From the NCBI GenBank assembly GCA_030706735.1, contig JAUZNZ010000001.1:62001-126000 (forward strand): a stretch of 64,000 bases of DNA, given 5' to 3'. The position numbers and the translations under genes are program-made. This DNA is from Bacteroidota bacterium (GTDB taxonomy: Bacteria; Bacteroidota; Bacteroidia; Chitinophagales; Chitinophagaceae). Below the pieces are notes generated by a model. The model saw only the letters and a list, made by a program, of their open reading frames with translations. It was not told the origin of the DNA and did no database searches. Positions within the stretch are counted from its first letter, which is position 1. Every line of letters begins with the position of its first letter. Positions 20,068 to 30,222 of the stretch are shown here, in pieces.

Positions 20068-21348
20068 CTATCTTATCTTCAGTGTGGCTATCGCAAAAGC
20101 CACACACAATATCGTTACGATCCAGAAGCGGGTTACGATCTTGCTTTCATGATATCCCAGCTTCTGGTAATGGTGATGCAAGGGACTCATTAAAAAAATC
20201 CGACGACCTTCTCCATATTTTTTCTTCGTATACTTGAAATAGGAGACTTGTATCATGACGCTCAGCGATTCGACAAGGAACACCGCGCAGAAAATGGGGA
20301 TCAACAATTCCTTCCTTACGATAATGGCAAGCGCGGCGATGATGCCGCCCAGTGTCAGGCTGCCAGTATCGCCCATGAACACCTGTGCAGGGTAAGCATT
20401 GTACCAGAGGAAACCGGCGCAAGCGCCGATCATTGCGCCGATGAAAATAGACAGCTCACCCAGGTTGGGTATGTACATGATATTGAGGTATTCCGCAAAA
20501 CGGATATTGCCGCTGGCATAGGCGAAGACGCCGAGGCAGGTGCCGATCAACATGCTGGTTCCCGTCGCGAGGCCATCTAGTCCGTCCGTGATATTAGCTC
20601 CGTTAGATACAGCTGTAACAATGAAAATAACGATCAGGATATAGAGTATCCAGGTAAATCCGCGTAATGCCGGAGGCAGGAGCTTGGAATAATTGAATTC
20701 ATGGTTCTTGACGAATGGGATCGTAGTAATGGGCTCCCTGGCTTCCACGAAAAGTTTAGGCTTCCCATCCAGCACCACCACTTTTATGCCGGTCGTATCT
20801 GCCGGCCTGGTTTGACCGACATATTCACGCCAAACCTTGGTATTCCCATTATAGTAGAGAGTAATGGCCACGACAAGCCCGAGTACCACCTGGCCAAGGA
20901 TCTTAAACCAGCCGGCAAGCCCGTCCTTATTTGCCTTTTTATAAGCACCTCCCTTTTGCTGCGCTAATCGTTTGGCCTTCAATTTCAGGTAATCGTCGAT
21001 GAATCCGATCATGCCGAGCCATAGCGTGCTGAAGATCATGAGGCGTATATAGGCCTTGTCGAGGTCTGCAAGCAATAGGGTGGGGACGAGGATGGCCAGG
21101 ATAATGATAAAGCCTCCCATCGTTGGCGTACCCTTTTTTTGCTGCTCGCCGGCAAGTCCCAACTCGCGGACGCTCTCACCGACCTGACGTTTTAAAAGGA
21201 TGTTGATCATGCGTTTGCCGAACAGCATCGTAATGATCAGGGAGAACAGCACGGCCAGCAACACCCGGAAGGTGATGAATTGAAAGAGCGCCCCACCGGG
21301 CACCTTAATCCCGTTCTGCTTAAACCAATCAAATAAATGATACAGCAT
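20068..21348 (-). CDS. mraY: Phospho-N-acetylmuramoyl-pentapeptide transferase
   Basis: GTPTMGG, NITDGLDGLATG, MSPLHHHYQ motifs. Confidence 0.97.
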   Translation of the reverse strand: MLYHLFDWFKQNGIKVPGGALFQFITFRVLLAVLFSLIITMLFGKRMINILLKRQVGESVRELGLAGEQQKKGTPTMGGFIIILAILVPTLLLADLDKAYIRLMIFSTLWLGMIGFIDDYLKLKAKRLAQQKGGAYKKANKDGLAGWFKILGQVVLGLVVAITLYYNGNTKVWREYVGQTRPADTTGIKVVVLDGKPKLFVEAREPITTIPFVKNHEFNYSKLLPPALRGFTWILYILIVIFIVTAVSNGANITDGLDGLATGTSMLIGTCLGVFAYASGNIRFAEYLNIMYIPNLGELSIFIGAMIGACAGFLWYNAYPAQVFMGDTGSLTLGGIIAALAIIVRKELLIPIFCAVFLVESLSVMIQVSYFKYTKKKYGEGRRIFLMSPLHHHYQKLGYHESKIVTRFWIVTILCVAFAIATLKIR

Positions 21349-21354
21349 CTATGT

Positions 21355-22821
21355 CTATTTGTCCATTAATGAAAACATTTCCAGCAGGACCTGCTTGTCG
21401 TCGAATGGATATTTCACTCCTTTTATTTCCTGGTATTTTTCATGTCCTTTTCCGGCAATGAGCACAATGTCTTCCGAACGGGCCAGGTTGATAGCTGTCC
21501 GTATCGCGTCCTTCCGGTCCACGATCGGGATGTATTTTCGCTTTGCCGCAGTACTAAGGCCTGTCTCCATATCTCTCAATATTTGTCCCGGATCTTCGCT
21601 GCGGGGATTATCGGATGTGAAGATGACCTTGTCGCTGTAATCGCAGGCCGTCTGTCCCATGACCGGGCGTTTGGTCTTATCCCTGTCGCCGCCGCATCCG
21701 ACTACCGTGATGATATGTTCATGGCCCTTTCTCAACTTTTGAATGGTCGAGAGCACATTGACCAGGGCGTCCGGCGTATGTGCGTAATCCACTATGCCGA
21801 TGACCCGTTCTTTCGGGGAGACGCTGTAGTCAAACCGGCCCTCCGCTCCGCTAAGCACGCTGAGGGACCGAAGTACCTCCTGACGGTCCTCTCCGAGGCA
21901 GATTGCCGCCCCGAAAACGGCCAGCAGATTATACGCGTTAAACTCGCCGATAAGCCTGAAATGGACCTCCTGGTCACCGATCATCATGACGAGGCCGGTC
22001 AGATTATTTTCCAGCACCTTACCTTTGAAATCGGCAGGATTACGAAGGCCATAAAAATATTTTTTCGCGTTCGTGTTTTGAAGCATTACGCTGCCCCGCT
22101 TATCATCGGCATTGGAGATGGCGAAAGCGTCGGAAGGCAGGCCGTCAAAAAAGGCCTTCTTTACCCGGATGTACTCCTCGAACGTCTTATGGTAATCCAG
22201 GTGATCATGTGTGATATTACTGAACAGGCCGCCTGCGTATTTAAGTCCGGCGATCCGTTGCTGATGGATGGCATGGGAACTGGTCTCCATGAATACATGC
22301 GTGCAGCCTTCGTCCACCATTTCCTTCAGCAAAGCGTTCAGGCTGATGGCATCGGGAGTAGTGTGCGTAGCGGGTACGATCCTTTCACCGACATAATTCT
22401 CCACGGTACTAAGCAGACCGCATTTCGATCCCAATGCAGTGAACAACTTATATAGCAGGGTGGCGATGGTGGTCTTGCCATTCGTGCCGGTAACCCCTAC
22501 CAGCCTGATCTTCTCCGAGGGTTGCCCATAAAAATTATGCGCGATGTAGCCGGCGGCGGCGGCGCTGTTCTCGACCTCGACGTAGGTCACTCCCTCGCTG
22601 AGACTGGCGGGCAGGGATTCACAGACAATGGCCACCGCGCCGGCCTGCACCACCTGTCCGATGAATTGATGGCCGTCGGCATGCGTGCCGCGCAAGGCGA
22701 TAAAGAGGGAGTTCCTGGTTATTTTCCGGGAATCCGTTTCAAGCCGATCGATGGCCTGTCCCATGTCGCCATGTATGGACCGGATGCTCACCTTGTACAA
22801 TATATCCTGCAGTTGTGCCAT
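21355..22821 (-). CDS. murE: UDP-N-acetylmuramoyl-tripeptide synthetase MurE
   Basis: GVTGTNGKTTIATLLYKL; TSDNPRSEDP. Confidence 0.97.
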   Translation of the reverse strand: MAQLQDILYKVSIRSIHGDMGQAIDRLETDSRKITRNSLFIALRGTHADGHQFIGQVVQAGAVAIVCESLPASLSEGVTYVEVENSAAAAGYIAHNFYGQPSEKIRLVGVTGTNGKTTIATLLYKLFTALGSKCGLLSTVENYVGERIVPATHTTPDAISLNALLKEMVDEGCTHVFMETSSHAIHQQRIAGLKYAGGLFSNITHDHLDYHKTFEEYIRVKKAFFDGLPSDAFAISNADDKRGSVMLQNTNAKKYFYGLRNPADFKGKVLENNLTGLVMMIGDQEVHFRLIGEFNAYNLLAVFGAAICLGEDRQEVLRSLSVLSGAEGRFDYSVSPKERVIGIVDYAHTPDALVNVLSTIQKLRKGHEHIITVVGCGGDRDKTKRPVMGQTACDYSDKVIFTSDNPRSEDPGQILRDMETGLSTAAKRKYIPIVDRKDAIRTAINLARSEDIVLIAGKGHEKYQEIKGVKYPFDDKQVLLEMFSLMDK

Positions 22822-22822
22822 A

Positions 22823-24928
22823 TTAGTTTAACCGTATCGTTACCGTCTCGTTCTTTTGCAATGCGGTCCCCGCGGCTATGCTTTGCCCGCTCACTTTTCC
22901 GCGACCGCTGGGGACGACCCTGATATTCCTGCTTTCGAGCAGATACAATGCGTCTTTCAGGCCCATGCCCCGAACATCGGGCATTTCCATGCGTGGAAGA
23001 GATTCGCTGTTCAGCACCGGCTCGATCTGCCCTGTACGTCCCGAATAAAGCATTGCCCATTCATTGTTGCCGGCGGAATCGCGGTAGCTCATATCGAAGG
23101 CCTTCATCACCTGCTGAATCTCCCCCCTACGTCCGGCATAATAGAATGGCGTGCTGTCTCTTTGCAGGGCGGGCATGACAGGGACCGGATTTGCGCTCAT
23201 AAGCTTATCGGCAAGCTCCTTGAATACGGGTGCAGCAACCGCCGCACCATAGAATTTCCTGGCAAAAGGCTTGTTCCTGATCACCACTATGCAGGAATAC
23301 TTCGGATGGTCTGCCGGGAAGTAACCGGCAAAGGAGGATTGATAGATATGATCCGCATATCCGCGGTTGCGGTCGGCTACCAGTGCTGTTCCTGTCTTGC
23401 CCGCCACTTTATAAAATGAATTCCTGAACACATCCTTCGCGGTGCCTTCAAGGCAAACTCCTTCGAGGCATTCCTTCACTTTGCCAAGAGTCTCGTCACT
23501 GCAAATCTTGTCAATTACCGTTGCCGGTTTATTTTCCTTTACGGTGATGCCCGATTCCTCGATGGAATGCACGAGGTAAGGTTGCATCATTTTCCCATCG
23601 TTCGCCACGGCGTTGTACAGTTGAAGAGTTTGCAGGGGGCTCACCAGCACCTCATAGCCGAAAGCCATCCAGGGCAGAGTGGTGGCGCTCCAGGTTCGCG
23701 ATCCGGGATGCTTGATCACGGGTGCGGTCTCGCCGGCCAGATCGATGCCCGTCAACCGGTTGAACCGCCATTGCTTCAAATGGTCGATGAATGACCCGGG
23801 GTTTCTGCCATAATGAGCCCAGGCCAGCTTGGCCATCCCTACATTCGAGCTGTGTTCAAACGCCTGTTTGACAGTCACATTTTGCTCATCCGTTCTTTCG
23901 CTGTCATAAACCGTGCGCCCCGAGACCTTCCAGACGCCTCCCTCGATGTTGACCTTGTCGGTGAGCGCTACCGCCTTATCTTCCAGAAGGGACATCAGTG
24001 TAGCGAGCTTGAATGTCGAGCCGGGTTCGGTAGCGCGGATCGCATAGTTCAGGTCCTCCCAGTAGGCGCCATCGGGCTGGCGTCCCAGGTTAGCAACGGC
24101 CTTTATCTTACCGGTCGAAACCTCCATTACGATACAGGTGCCCTGTGTGGCTTCATTATCCGTAAGCCCTTTGAGCAGGGCGTTTTCAGCGATGTCCTGG
24201 ATATTCACATCCAGGGTGGTGACGATGTCTTTTCCGCTTTGCGCCTCGATCTCATATCCTTCCACCGGGATATACGTGCCGCCGGCGATGTACCGGACCA
24301 GTCTTTTGCCGCTCTCCCCTTTGAGAAGCGTATCATAGGTCCGCTCGAGTCCCACATTCTGGGCGTTGGACCTGGCCAGTCCGATGGTCCGATTAGCCAA
24401 CAAGCCGAAAGGATTAAGCCGTTTGTTGGTCACTTCAGCGATGAAACCGCTCTTATTCCTGCCCTGGCGGACGAGGGGGAAATCCCGAAGGCGTTTGTAC
24501 TGATCGAAAGAGATATTCGATTGCAGGAGAAAATATCTGTCCTCGTGGCGATATCCCAGCGAAAGTTCTCTTTTATACGCGGAAGGACCTTTATCCTTGA
24601 AGAGGCCGGCAAGGCAGAGGGATAAGGAATCGAGGTTCTCCTTGAACCGCTTGCCTTCTTTTTCACGCAGGCCGTCCGCGCCGAAATCGATATAGATGGA
24701 AAAATAAGGGATAGAGGTGCTTAGCATACTGCTGTCTTCGCTGTAGATGGTTCCTCTTTCCGCATCCAGCTCCACGAATTTTTGGTGCAGGCTGTCGCTA
24801 AGACCTCTCCAATAGGCCCCCTGAACATGCTGTATGTAAAAGGCTTTTCCCAATACGCAAATGCTTATGATCACCATGCCGATAAAGCAGAGATACACTC
24901 TCCATAATATGTCGCGCTTGACTTCCAT
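22823..24928 (-). CDS. ftsI: Division-specific penicillin-binding protein with C-terminal PASTA domain (FtsI-like)
   Basis: EPGSTFKLAT, SSNVGMAKL, KTGTA; C-terminal PDVRGMGLKDALYLLESRNIRV PASTA. Confidence 0.95.
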   Translation of the reverse strand: MEVKRDILWRVYLCFIGMVIISICVLGKAFYIQHVQGAYWRGLSDSLHQKFVELDAERGTIYSEDSSMLSTSIPYFSIYIDFGADGLREKEGKRFKENLDSLSLCLAGLFKDKGPSAYKRELSLGYRHEDRYFLLQSNISFDQYKRLRDFPLVRQGRNKSGFIAEVTNKRLNPFGLLANRTIGLARSNAQNVGLERTYDTLLKGESGKRLVRYIAGGTYIPVEGYEIEAQSGKDIVTTLDVNIQDIAENALLKGLTDNEATQGTCIVMEVSTGKIKAVANLGRQPDGAYWEDLNYAIRATEPGSTFKLATLMSLLEDKAVALTDKVNIEGGVWKVSGRTVYDSERTDEQNVTVKQAFEHSSNVGMAKLAWAHYGRNPGSFIDHLKQWRFNRLTGIDLAGETAPVIKHPGSRTWSATTLPWMAFGYEVLVSPLQTLQLYNAVANDGKMMQPYLVHSIEESGITVKENKPATVIDKICSDETLGKVKECLEGVCLEGTAKDVFRNSFYKVAGKTGTALVADRNRGYADHIYQSSFAGYFPADHPKYSCIVVIRNKPFARKFYGAAVAAPVFKELADKLMSANPVPVMPALQRDSTPFYYAGRRGEIQQVMKAFDMSYRDSAGNNEWAMLYSGRTGQIEPVLNSESLPRMEMPDVRGMGLKDALYLLESRNIRVVPSGRGKVSGQSIAAGTALQKNETVTIRLN

Positions 24929-24966
24929 GATCCTTGCAGGGCGCCCGGCTGCCCGTTCCGCTGCCC

Positions 24967-25317
24967 TCAGTGCTTGGTGGTGCCCGAGTCGATCAGGACA
25001 TAGGGAGCAGAGGTCAGCTCTTTCAGGCCGAAGGGCCCTACAGCTTTCGCCAGCTCGCTCTGTTTGCTTCGAAACATCACTTCGCTTTTCAGTGTTTTAT
25101 ATTCGTATTGCAATTCTTTTACTTCCTTGTTTGTCCGATTGATGTCCCGAACCACATTATCCGCGTAATGGCCGTTATAGATATAGATCACCGCCAGCAC
25201 CGCCAGGAACAGGAAAAAAGGTATATTCTTCATGATCCAGCTATAGCCGCGCCATCGGCGCCAGCCATTTCCTGACCGCTTCCGCCCGGATCCGATATGT
25301 TGTTCCGCTTCGTTCAT
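24967..25317 (-). CDS. FtsL-like small membrane division protein
   Basis: Single TM followed by coiled-coil region, between rsmH and ftsI. Confidence 0.75.
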   Translation of the reverse strand: MNEAEQHIGSGRKRSGNGWRRWRGYSWIMKNIPFFLFLAVLAVIYIYNGHYADNVVRDINRTNKEVKELQYEYKTLKSEVMFRSKQSELAKAVGPFGLKELTSAPYVLIDSGTTKH

Positions 25318-25321
25318 GGCT

Positions 25322-26242
25322 TCATTGTCCTATCTTTTCGGCCACGCGCAATTTTGCGCTGCGTGACCGGGGATTCCGTTTCAACTCCTGCTCACCGGGT
25401 GAAATGGCCCGCCTCGTGACCGGCCGCAGAACTTGGGGGTTGCCACTCTGTCCGAACGGATCTTCCTGCTCCGGCTCGAAGGTTCCCTTCTTAAAAAAGT
25501 TCTTTACGATCCGGTCTTCCAGCGAATGGAAAGTGATGATCGCTATCCGGCCATGGGGTTTCAAGAGGCCGGGAGCCTGCCGCAGGAGGTCCTGCAAGGC
25601 GCCCAGTTCATCGTTCACTTCGATCCTCAACGCCTGGAAGACCTGGGCGAACCATTTTTGCGGATTGCCTTTCACGATACTGTTCAGCGCCGTTTTGAAA
25701 TTCCTGATCGTATTCAACGATACGGATCGGCGGATGCCGACTATGGTCCTGGCAAGGGTCTTGGCATTGGTCACTTCCCCGTATCGCTCAAATAATTTGT
25801 GCAGATCCTGCTCGGAGTAGGTGTCGATCACGCCGAAGGCCGTCAATGATTGCCTTCTGTCCATGCGCATATCGAGATCCCCTTCGAAACGGAAGGAAAA
25901 ACCTCTTTCCGCCTCATCGAACTGATGGCTGCTCACTCCGAGGTCCGCCAGGATGCCGTTTACGGGCGATGCGTGATGGAGACGCAGCATGCGTTCCAGG
26001 TGGCGGAAGTTATGCGGAACAAAGATGATCCGGGGATCATCGGGGAGGTTGGCCTTTGCGTCATTGTCCTGATCGAATGCGAACAACCTTCCTTTCGGTC
26101 CCAATCTCTCCAGTATCCCCTTCGAATGGCCCCCGCCGCCGAAAGTGCAATCCACATAAGTGCCATCCGCTTGCACCTGCAATCCGTCCAGCGTCTCCTG
26201 TAGCAGCACAGGCACGTGGTAGTCTGGCGACGGAATGTTCAA
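25322..26242 (-). CDS. rsmH: 16S rRNA (cytosine(1402)-N(4))-methyltransferase
   Basis: VDCTFGGGGHSKGIL; ILADLGVSSHQFD. Confidence 0.97.
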   Translation of the reverse strand: MNIPSPDYHVPVLLQETLDGLQVQADGTYVDCTFGGGGHSKGILERLGPKGRLFAFDQDNDAKANLPDDPRIIFVPHNFRHLERMLRLHHASPVNGILADLGVSSHQFDEAERGFSFRFEGDLDMRMDRRQSLTAFGVIDTYSEQDLHKLFERYGEVTNAKTLARTIVGIRRSVSLNTIRNFKTALNSIVKGNPQKWFAQVFQALRIEVNDELGALQDLLRQAPGLLKPHGRIAIITFHSLEDRIVKNFFKKGTFEPEQEDPFGQSGNPQVLRPVTRRAISPGEQELKRNPRSRSAKLRVAEKIGQ

Positions 26243-26700
26243 GACCCCTGCCCTCCCGGGTTCATCACTTCCTTAGCGAGGTCGCTGTATGCATCCGGTG
26301 AAAAAGATTCAAAGAACTGTTTGTATTTGATTTTGTCCCAGATCTCGATTTTATTTGTGGCTGATGCCAGGACGATGTCCTTTTCAAGCCCGGCATATTC
26401 TTTCAGATTTTGGGGGACCAGGAGCCGGCCGGCGGAATCCAATTCGAGCATTGTCGCCCCGTTGAGAAAATATCTCCTGAATTCTCGTACTTTAGGGTCA
26501 AAGTCGTTCAGCTGGCCGATGCGATTGAATATGGGTTCCCAGATCCTGACAGGATAGAGGGTAAGACATTTTTCGAACCCGCGGTTGATGACAAACTGAG
26601 TGTTATCCTCTTCAGGCAACTGCTTTTTAAAGCCCGCCGGAAGAAGGAAGCGACTTTTTGAGTCTAGTGTGGCTTCGTATTCACCCAGAAAACCAATCAT
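26239..26700 (-). CDS. mraZ: Transcriptional regulator MraZ
   Basis: GEYEATLDSKSRFLLPAGFK; SAGRLLVPQNLKEYAGLEKDIVLA. Confidence 0.95.
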   Translation of the reverse strand: MIGFLGEYEATLDSKSRFLLPAGFKKQLPEEDNTQFVINRGFEKCLTLYPVRIWEPIFNRIGQLNDFDPKVREFRRYFLNGATMLELDSAGRLLVPQNLKEYAGLEKDIVLASATNKIEIWDKIKYKQFFESFSPDAYSDLAKEVMNPGGQGS

Positions 26701-26728
26701 TTATGACGGATTGAATCAAAATAAATTA

Positions 26729-26758
26729 AAACTAACACAAATTAACACTTTTTCCCAC
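26729..26758 (-). promoter_or_regulatory. Candidate MraZ-box array: three exact 10-bp-phased GTG repeats upstream of mraZ
   Basis: Minus strand GTGGGAAAAA GTGTTAATTT GTGTTAGTTT (CAC at 26736, 26746, 26756 on plus). Confidence 0.65.
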
Positions 26759-26907
26759 TGTTCAACGGAAATTGAAAAATTAATTTTTTCCACAATCTGG
26801 CGTATCCCATTCAGGCCCAATAGGCAAGGGATATATCGAATTAGAACGGGATCCGGGTTATTTGGGCTGGGGAAGGAGTGTGAATTAGCGTGGATAACTT
26901 GTTAATT

Positions 26908-27327
26908 ATGGCTAATGCGGGCTATTCCGGAACTCCTTTATTGAAAAAGCTCGGTCTGCAAGACACCCATCGGGTCTGGGTGATCAACGAGCCCGGGGAT
27001 TATTTCCGATGGCTGGAGAAGGATATCAGCTCCCAGCGCTGTCCGGCCGGCGGCATTCCCGATTGGGTTCATCTATTTGCGCGGTCCAGGAAAGAATTTC
27101 AGGCCGGGATGCAGCAATTGAAGAAGGTTTACGAGAAAAATAGCGCCCTCATCATTTGGGTTTCCTGGTATAAGAAGAGCTCCGGCCTGTCGACGGACCT
27201 GACCGAAGACGTCATTCGCGAATACGCACTGGCCAACGGCCTCGTTGATATCAAAGTTTGCGCGGTAAGCGGGCAATGGAGCGGGCTGAAACTGGTGGTG
27301 CCGGTGAGCAAGCGAAGGAATCCGTAA
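26908..27327 (+). CDS. DUF3052-family protein
   Basis: ORF 26890..27327 (GTG) with better start MANAGYSGTPLLKKLGL; the YSGTPL-KKLG motif is typical. Confidence 0.75.
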   Translation: MANAGYSGTPLLKKLGLQDTHRVWVINEPGDYFRWLEKDISSQRCPAGGIPDWVHLFARSRKEFQAGMQQLKKVYEKNSALIIWVSWYKKSSGLSTDLTEDVIREYALANGLVDIKVCAVSGQWSGLKLVVPVSKRRNP

Positions 27328-27360
27328 TTTGCGGGCCGGCGGCAGTCAGCCGCACAGCCT

Positions 27361-28632
27361 ATGGATCCGAAAACGCTCTCCATCTCCGATTTTCAATATG
27401 TTCTTCCGCCCGGGCGGATCGCCCACTATCCACTTCCAGACAGGGATGCCAGCAAATTATTGATCTACCGGGGGGGTGAACGCCAGGCTATCCGGGAAGA
27501 TATCTACAGGAATATAGACCGTTACTTACCCGATCATTCACTGCTTGTATTTAATAATAGTAAGGTTGTTGAAGCGAGGATCGTATTTCAAAAAGCAAGC
27601 GGAGGGCAGATTGAGCTATTCTGTCTCGAACCCTCTCCGGAATATGGCGGCGTCGGCGCGGCCCTTATGCGGAAAGGCCGGGTTCGCTGGAAATGCCTGA
27701 TTGGCGGAGCCTCAAAATGGAAGCCCGGGCAGGTGCTGACCCGTGGGATCGGAACAGATGGCAGCCAAATGGAAGAATCCCTGCATGCCAGGTGGATCGG
27801 CAGGTTGGAAGGCTCTTTTCTCATCGAGCTATACTGGTCGCCTCCTGACCTCAGCTTCGCCGAGGTGTTGCGCCGGGCCGGCCGCATTCCCCTGCCTCCT
27901 TATATCCGGAGGGACGTCGAAAGCTCCGACAACGAACGATATCAAACCGTCTATGCCAGGCAGGAAGGTTCGGTGGCTGCGCCTACGGCGGGACTCCATT
28001 TTACCGATACTCTGATGGAGAGGCTAAGACAAAGGGACATCCAACCCGTCTTTGTCACATTGCACGTCGGCGCGGGCACTTTCATGCCGGTGAAAGCCGA
28101 TGCTCTTGGACAGCATTCCATGCATGCCGAGTTCATCGACGTGGACAAAGGGAGTTTGAGCACCCTGCTGGCACATCATCAAGGTCCGGTCATCCCGGTC
28201 GGGACGACTTCGCTGCGCACGATCGAAAGTCTTTACTGGTTAGGCGCGAAGACGGTTCGGGATCCCGACACGCCGCCGGAAAACCTGGTGGTCCATCAAT
28301 GGGACGCCTATGAAAAGGAAGCCGGAAGTATTCCGGTTAGCCAGGCTCTGACCTCGCTGCTGTCATGGATGGAACGTCAGGGATGCGAAAGGTTATTGAC
28401 CCGGACCCAGTTGCTGATCGCGCCCGGGTATCCATGGAAGCTGGCGGGCGGCCTTGTCACCAATTTTCATCAACCCGGTTCCACCCTATTGTTGCTGGTC
28501 GCCGCGCTGATCGGCGAAGATTGGAGGCAGGTTTATCGCCATGCCCTTGATCACGGATTCCGGTTCCTGAGCTATGGGGACGGGTGCCTGTTGTTGCCGG
28601 GCCCGCCAGGTGAGCTCCGGATCATGCCTTAA
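27361..28632 (+). CDS. queA: S-adenosylmethionine:tRNA ribosyltransferase-isomerase family (QueA)
   Basis: PTAGLHFTDTLMERL; HVGAGTFMPVK; FHQPGSTLLLLVAA. Confidence 0.93.
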   Translation: MDPKTLSISDFQYVLPPGRIAHYPLPDRDASKLLIYRGGERQAIREDIYRNIDRYLPDHSLLVFNNSKVVEARIVFQKASGGQIELFCLEPSPEYGGVGAALMRKGRVRWKCLIGGASKWKPGQVLTRGIGTDGSQMEESLHARWIGRLEGSFLIELYWSPPDLSFAEVLRRAGRIPLPPYIRRDVESSDNERYQTVYARQEGSVAAPTAGLHFTDTLMERLRQRDIQPVFVTLHVGAGTFMPVKADALGQHSMHAEFIDVDKGSLSTLLAHHQGPVIPVGTTSLRTIESLYWLGAKTVRDPDTPPENLVVHQWDAYEKEAGSIPVSQALTSLLSWMERQGCERLLTRTQLLIAPGYPWKLAGGLVTNFHQPGSTLLLLVAALIGEDWRQVYRHALDHGFRFLSYGDGCLLLPGPPGELRIMP

Positions 28633-29977
28633 GGGGGAATTCCAGGGTAAAGGTCGTGCCCTTTCCGATGAGGCTCTCGACCTTGATCTTTCCTTCGTGC
28701 GCTTCGACGATGGTCTTGACATAACTGAGACCCAGTCCGAAGCCTTTAACATTATGCAAATTGCCGGTATGGGCGCGATAGAACTTCTCGAAAATGCGGC
28801 GCTGGGTCTCCTTGCTCATCCCGATGCCATTGTCCTCGATGCGAATGATCAGGCTCTTGGACGTACTGTGCGTGGTGATGCGAATGAGCAGGTTATCTCT
28901 CGAGTATTTTACGGCATTATCGATCAGGTTCGATATCAGATTGGTAAAATGCACTTCGTCCGCATTGAGCAGGTCCTTTTTCGCATTCAATTGCAGTTCC
29001 GCCTTACCTCCCTTTCCATCAAGCTGTAATTGAAAATTTTCCAGCGCTTCCCTGATGACCTCATGCGCATGAATGGGGCGGAGTTGCAGTTGTTGTTCCT
29101 GACGATCCAGCAATGAGGCCTGGAGGATCGTCTCTACCTGCTTGTTCATTCGTTTATTCTCTTCTTTGATGATCCCCGAGAAATATTCCGATTTTTGCCG
29201 GTCCTGCACAACCTTTTCATTCCGAAGCGCGTCGACCGCCAGCGAAATGGTCGCCAGCGGCGTTTTGAACTCGTGAGTCATGTTATTGATGAAGTCATTC
29301 TTGATCTCACTCAGCTTTTTCTGCCGCAATAGTGCGCTCACCGTCACATAAAAGGCGGCGATGATCACCAGGGTAAAAAAAATGGCTCCGCCGATCATGA
29401 GTCTCATTTCTCCAAGGACGATCTTCTTAAAATCCGGGACCACCACGACCAGCACTTCATCGGGCACAATGGTATTCAGATCGCTCGGGTTCTGGGGTTG
29501 GAGCGGGTAAACCACGGAAAGATTGCTTGTATCCTGAACTTCTTTGATGAATCCTTTCGACCGGATCTCGGGTGGTTGAAAAGACAGCCTGGATGAAATA
29601 CCGAAATCCGCCGTGATGGAGAATTCGAAACGGGTATCCTTTAGTCCGCGATTGACGAAGGCTTTCTTGATCTTTTCGTTAATATCCTCTTCCGTGAACA
29701 TCTGGGCGATGGTCAGGGGCTTCATCAATTCAAGCGCAAATTGATCGGCCGGGCGCCAACCGAATCCGGGCCGCATGCGCAATACTCTTGGGTTAGGCGA
29801 AGCAGCCCTTTGTTCGACCAGCTGTTGCCCCACATCGGTCATGACGTCCGCCAGTTTGTGCCTGAGGAGCTCCTTTTTATTCTCCACCATGGTCAGTATC
29901 CAGTTGACCTGGATATAAATGATCCCGATGAGCGACAAAGTGATCAGGAAGAAGATAATGGGGAAAATTTTTTTCAT
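28622..29977 (-). CDS. Sensor histidine kinase (HisKA/HATPase_c)
   Basis: NDFINNMTHEFKTPLATI H-box; LIDNAVKYS N-box; GFGLGLSYVKTIVEAHEG. Confidence 0.93.
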   Translation of the reverse strand: MKKIFPIIFFLITLSLIGIIYIQVNWILTMVENKKELLRHKLADVMTDVGQQLVEQRAASPNPRVLRMRPGFGWRPADQFALELMKPLTIAQMFTEEDINEKIKKAFVNRGLKDTRFEFSITADFGISSRLSFQPPEIRSKGFIKEVQDTSNLSVVYPLQPQNPSDLNTIVPDEVLVVVVPDFKKIVLGEMRLMIGGAIFFTLVIIAAFYVTVSALLRQKKLSEIKNDFINNMTHEFKTPLATISLAVDALRNEKVVQDRQKSEYFSGIIKEENKRMNKQVETILQASLLDRQEQQLQLRPIHAHEVIREALENFQLQLDGKGGKAELQLNAKKDLLNADEVHFTNLISNLIDNAVKYSRDNLLIRITTHSTSKSLIIRIEDNGIGMSKETQRRIFEKFYRAHTGNLHNVKGFGLGLSYVKTIVEAHEGKIKVESLIGKGTTFTLEFPLKA

Positions 29978-30222
29978 CCGAGTCTGTTCAGGCGCTGGTT
30001 TTACGTCAAGGGCAAATTTATCAAAAGGATACGCGGGCGTACTATCCTGCCCGAAGCGGGCGGGGTATTTAACGAAGGTTTCACAAAGAAAAGGGATTTC
30101 GGGGGAAAAATCCGGTATTTTTCATGCCATCGGCGGTGCGGAACGCGATTGGGAACGGTCTTTTGGCCGCTTTTTCCCAACAGCTGTTTTGTTAGTTCCC
30201 AGGATTACTTAATTTAGAACCC

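Noticed and set aside
19990-20110. Alternate-frame peptide tail after the mraY stop (…CDSHTEDKIEEVALYEKPPVEADKPMTLAGEEIVVQY*)
   Set aside because: Looks protein-like but has no credible start and overlaps the conserved mraY end; not enough support to call a gene.
21442-22455. 337-aa plus-strand ORF over murE
   Set aside because: Antisense to murE, no domain.
10246-26700. Loss of murF/ddl from the dcw cluster as an anomaly
   Set aside because: Bacteroidetes dcw clusters commonly lack these genes at this locus; I see no remnant.
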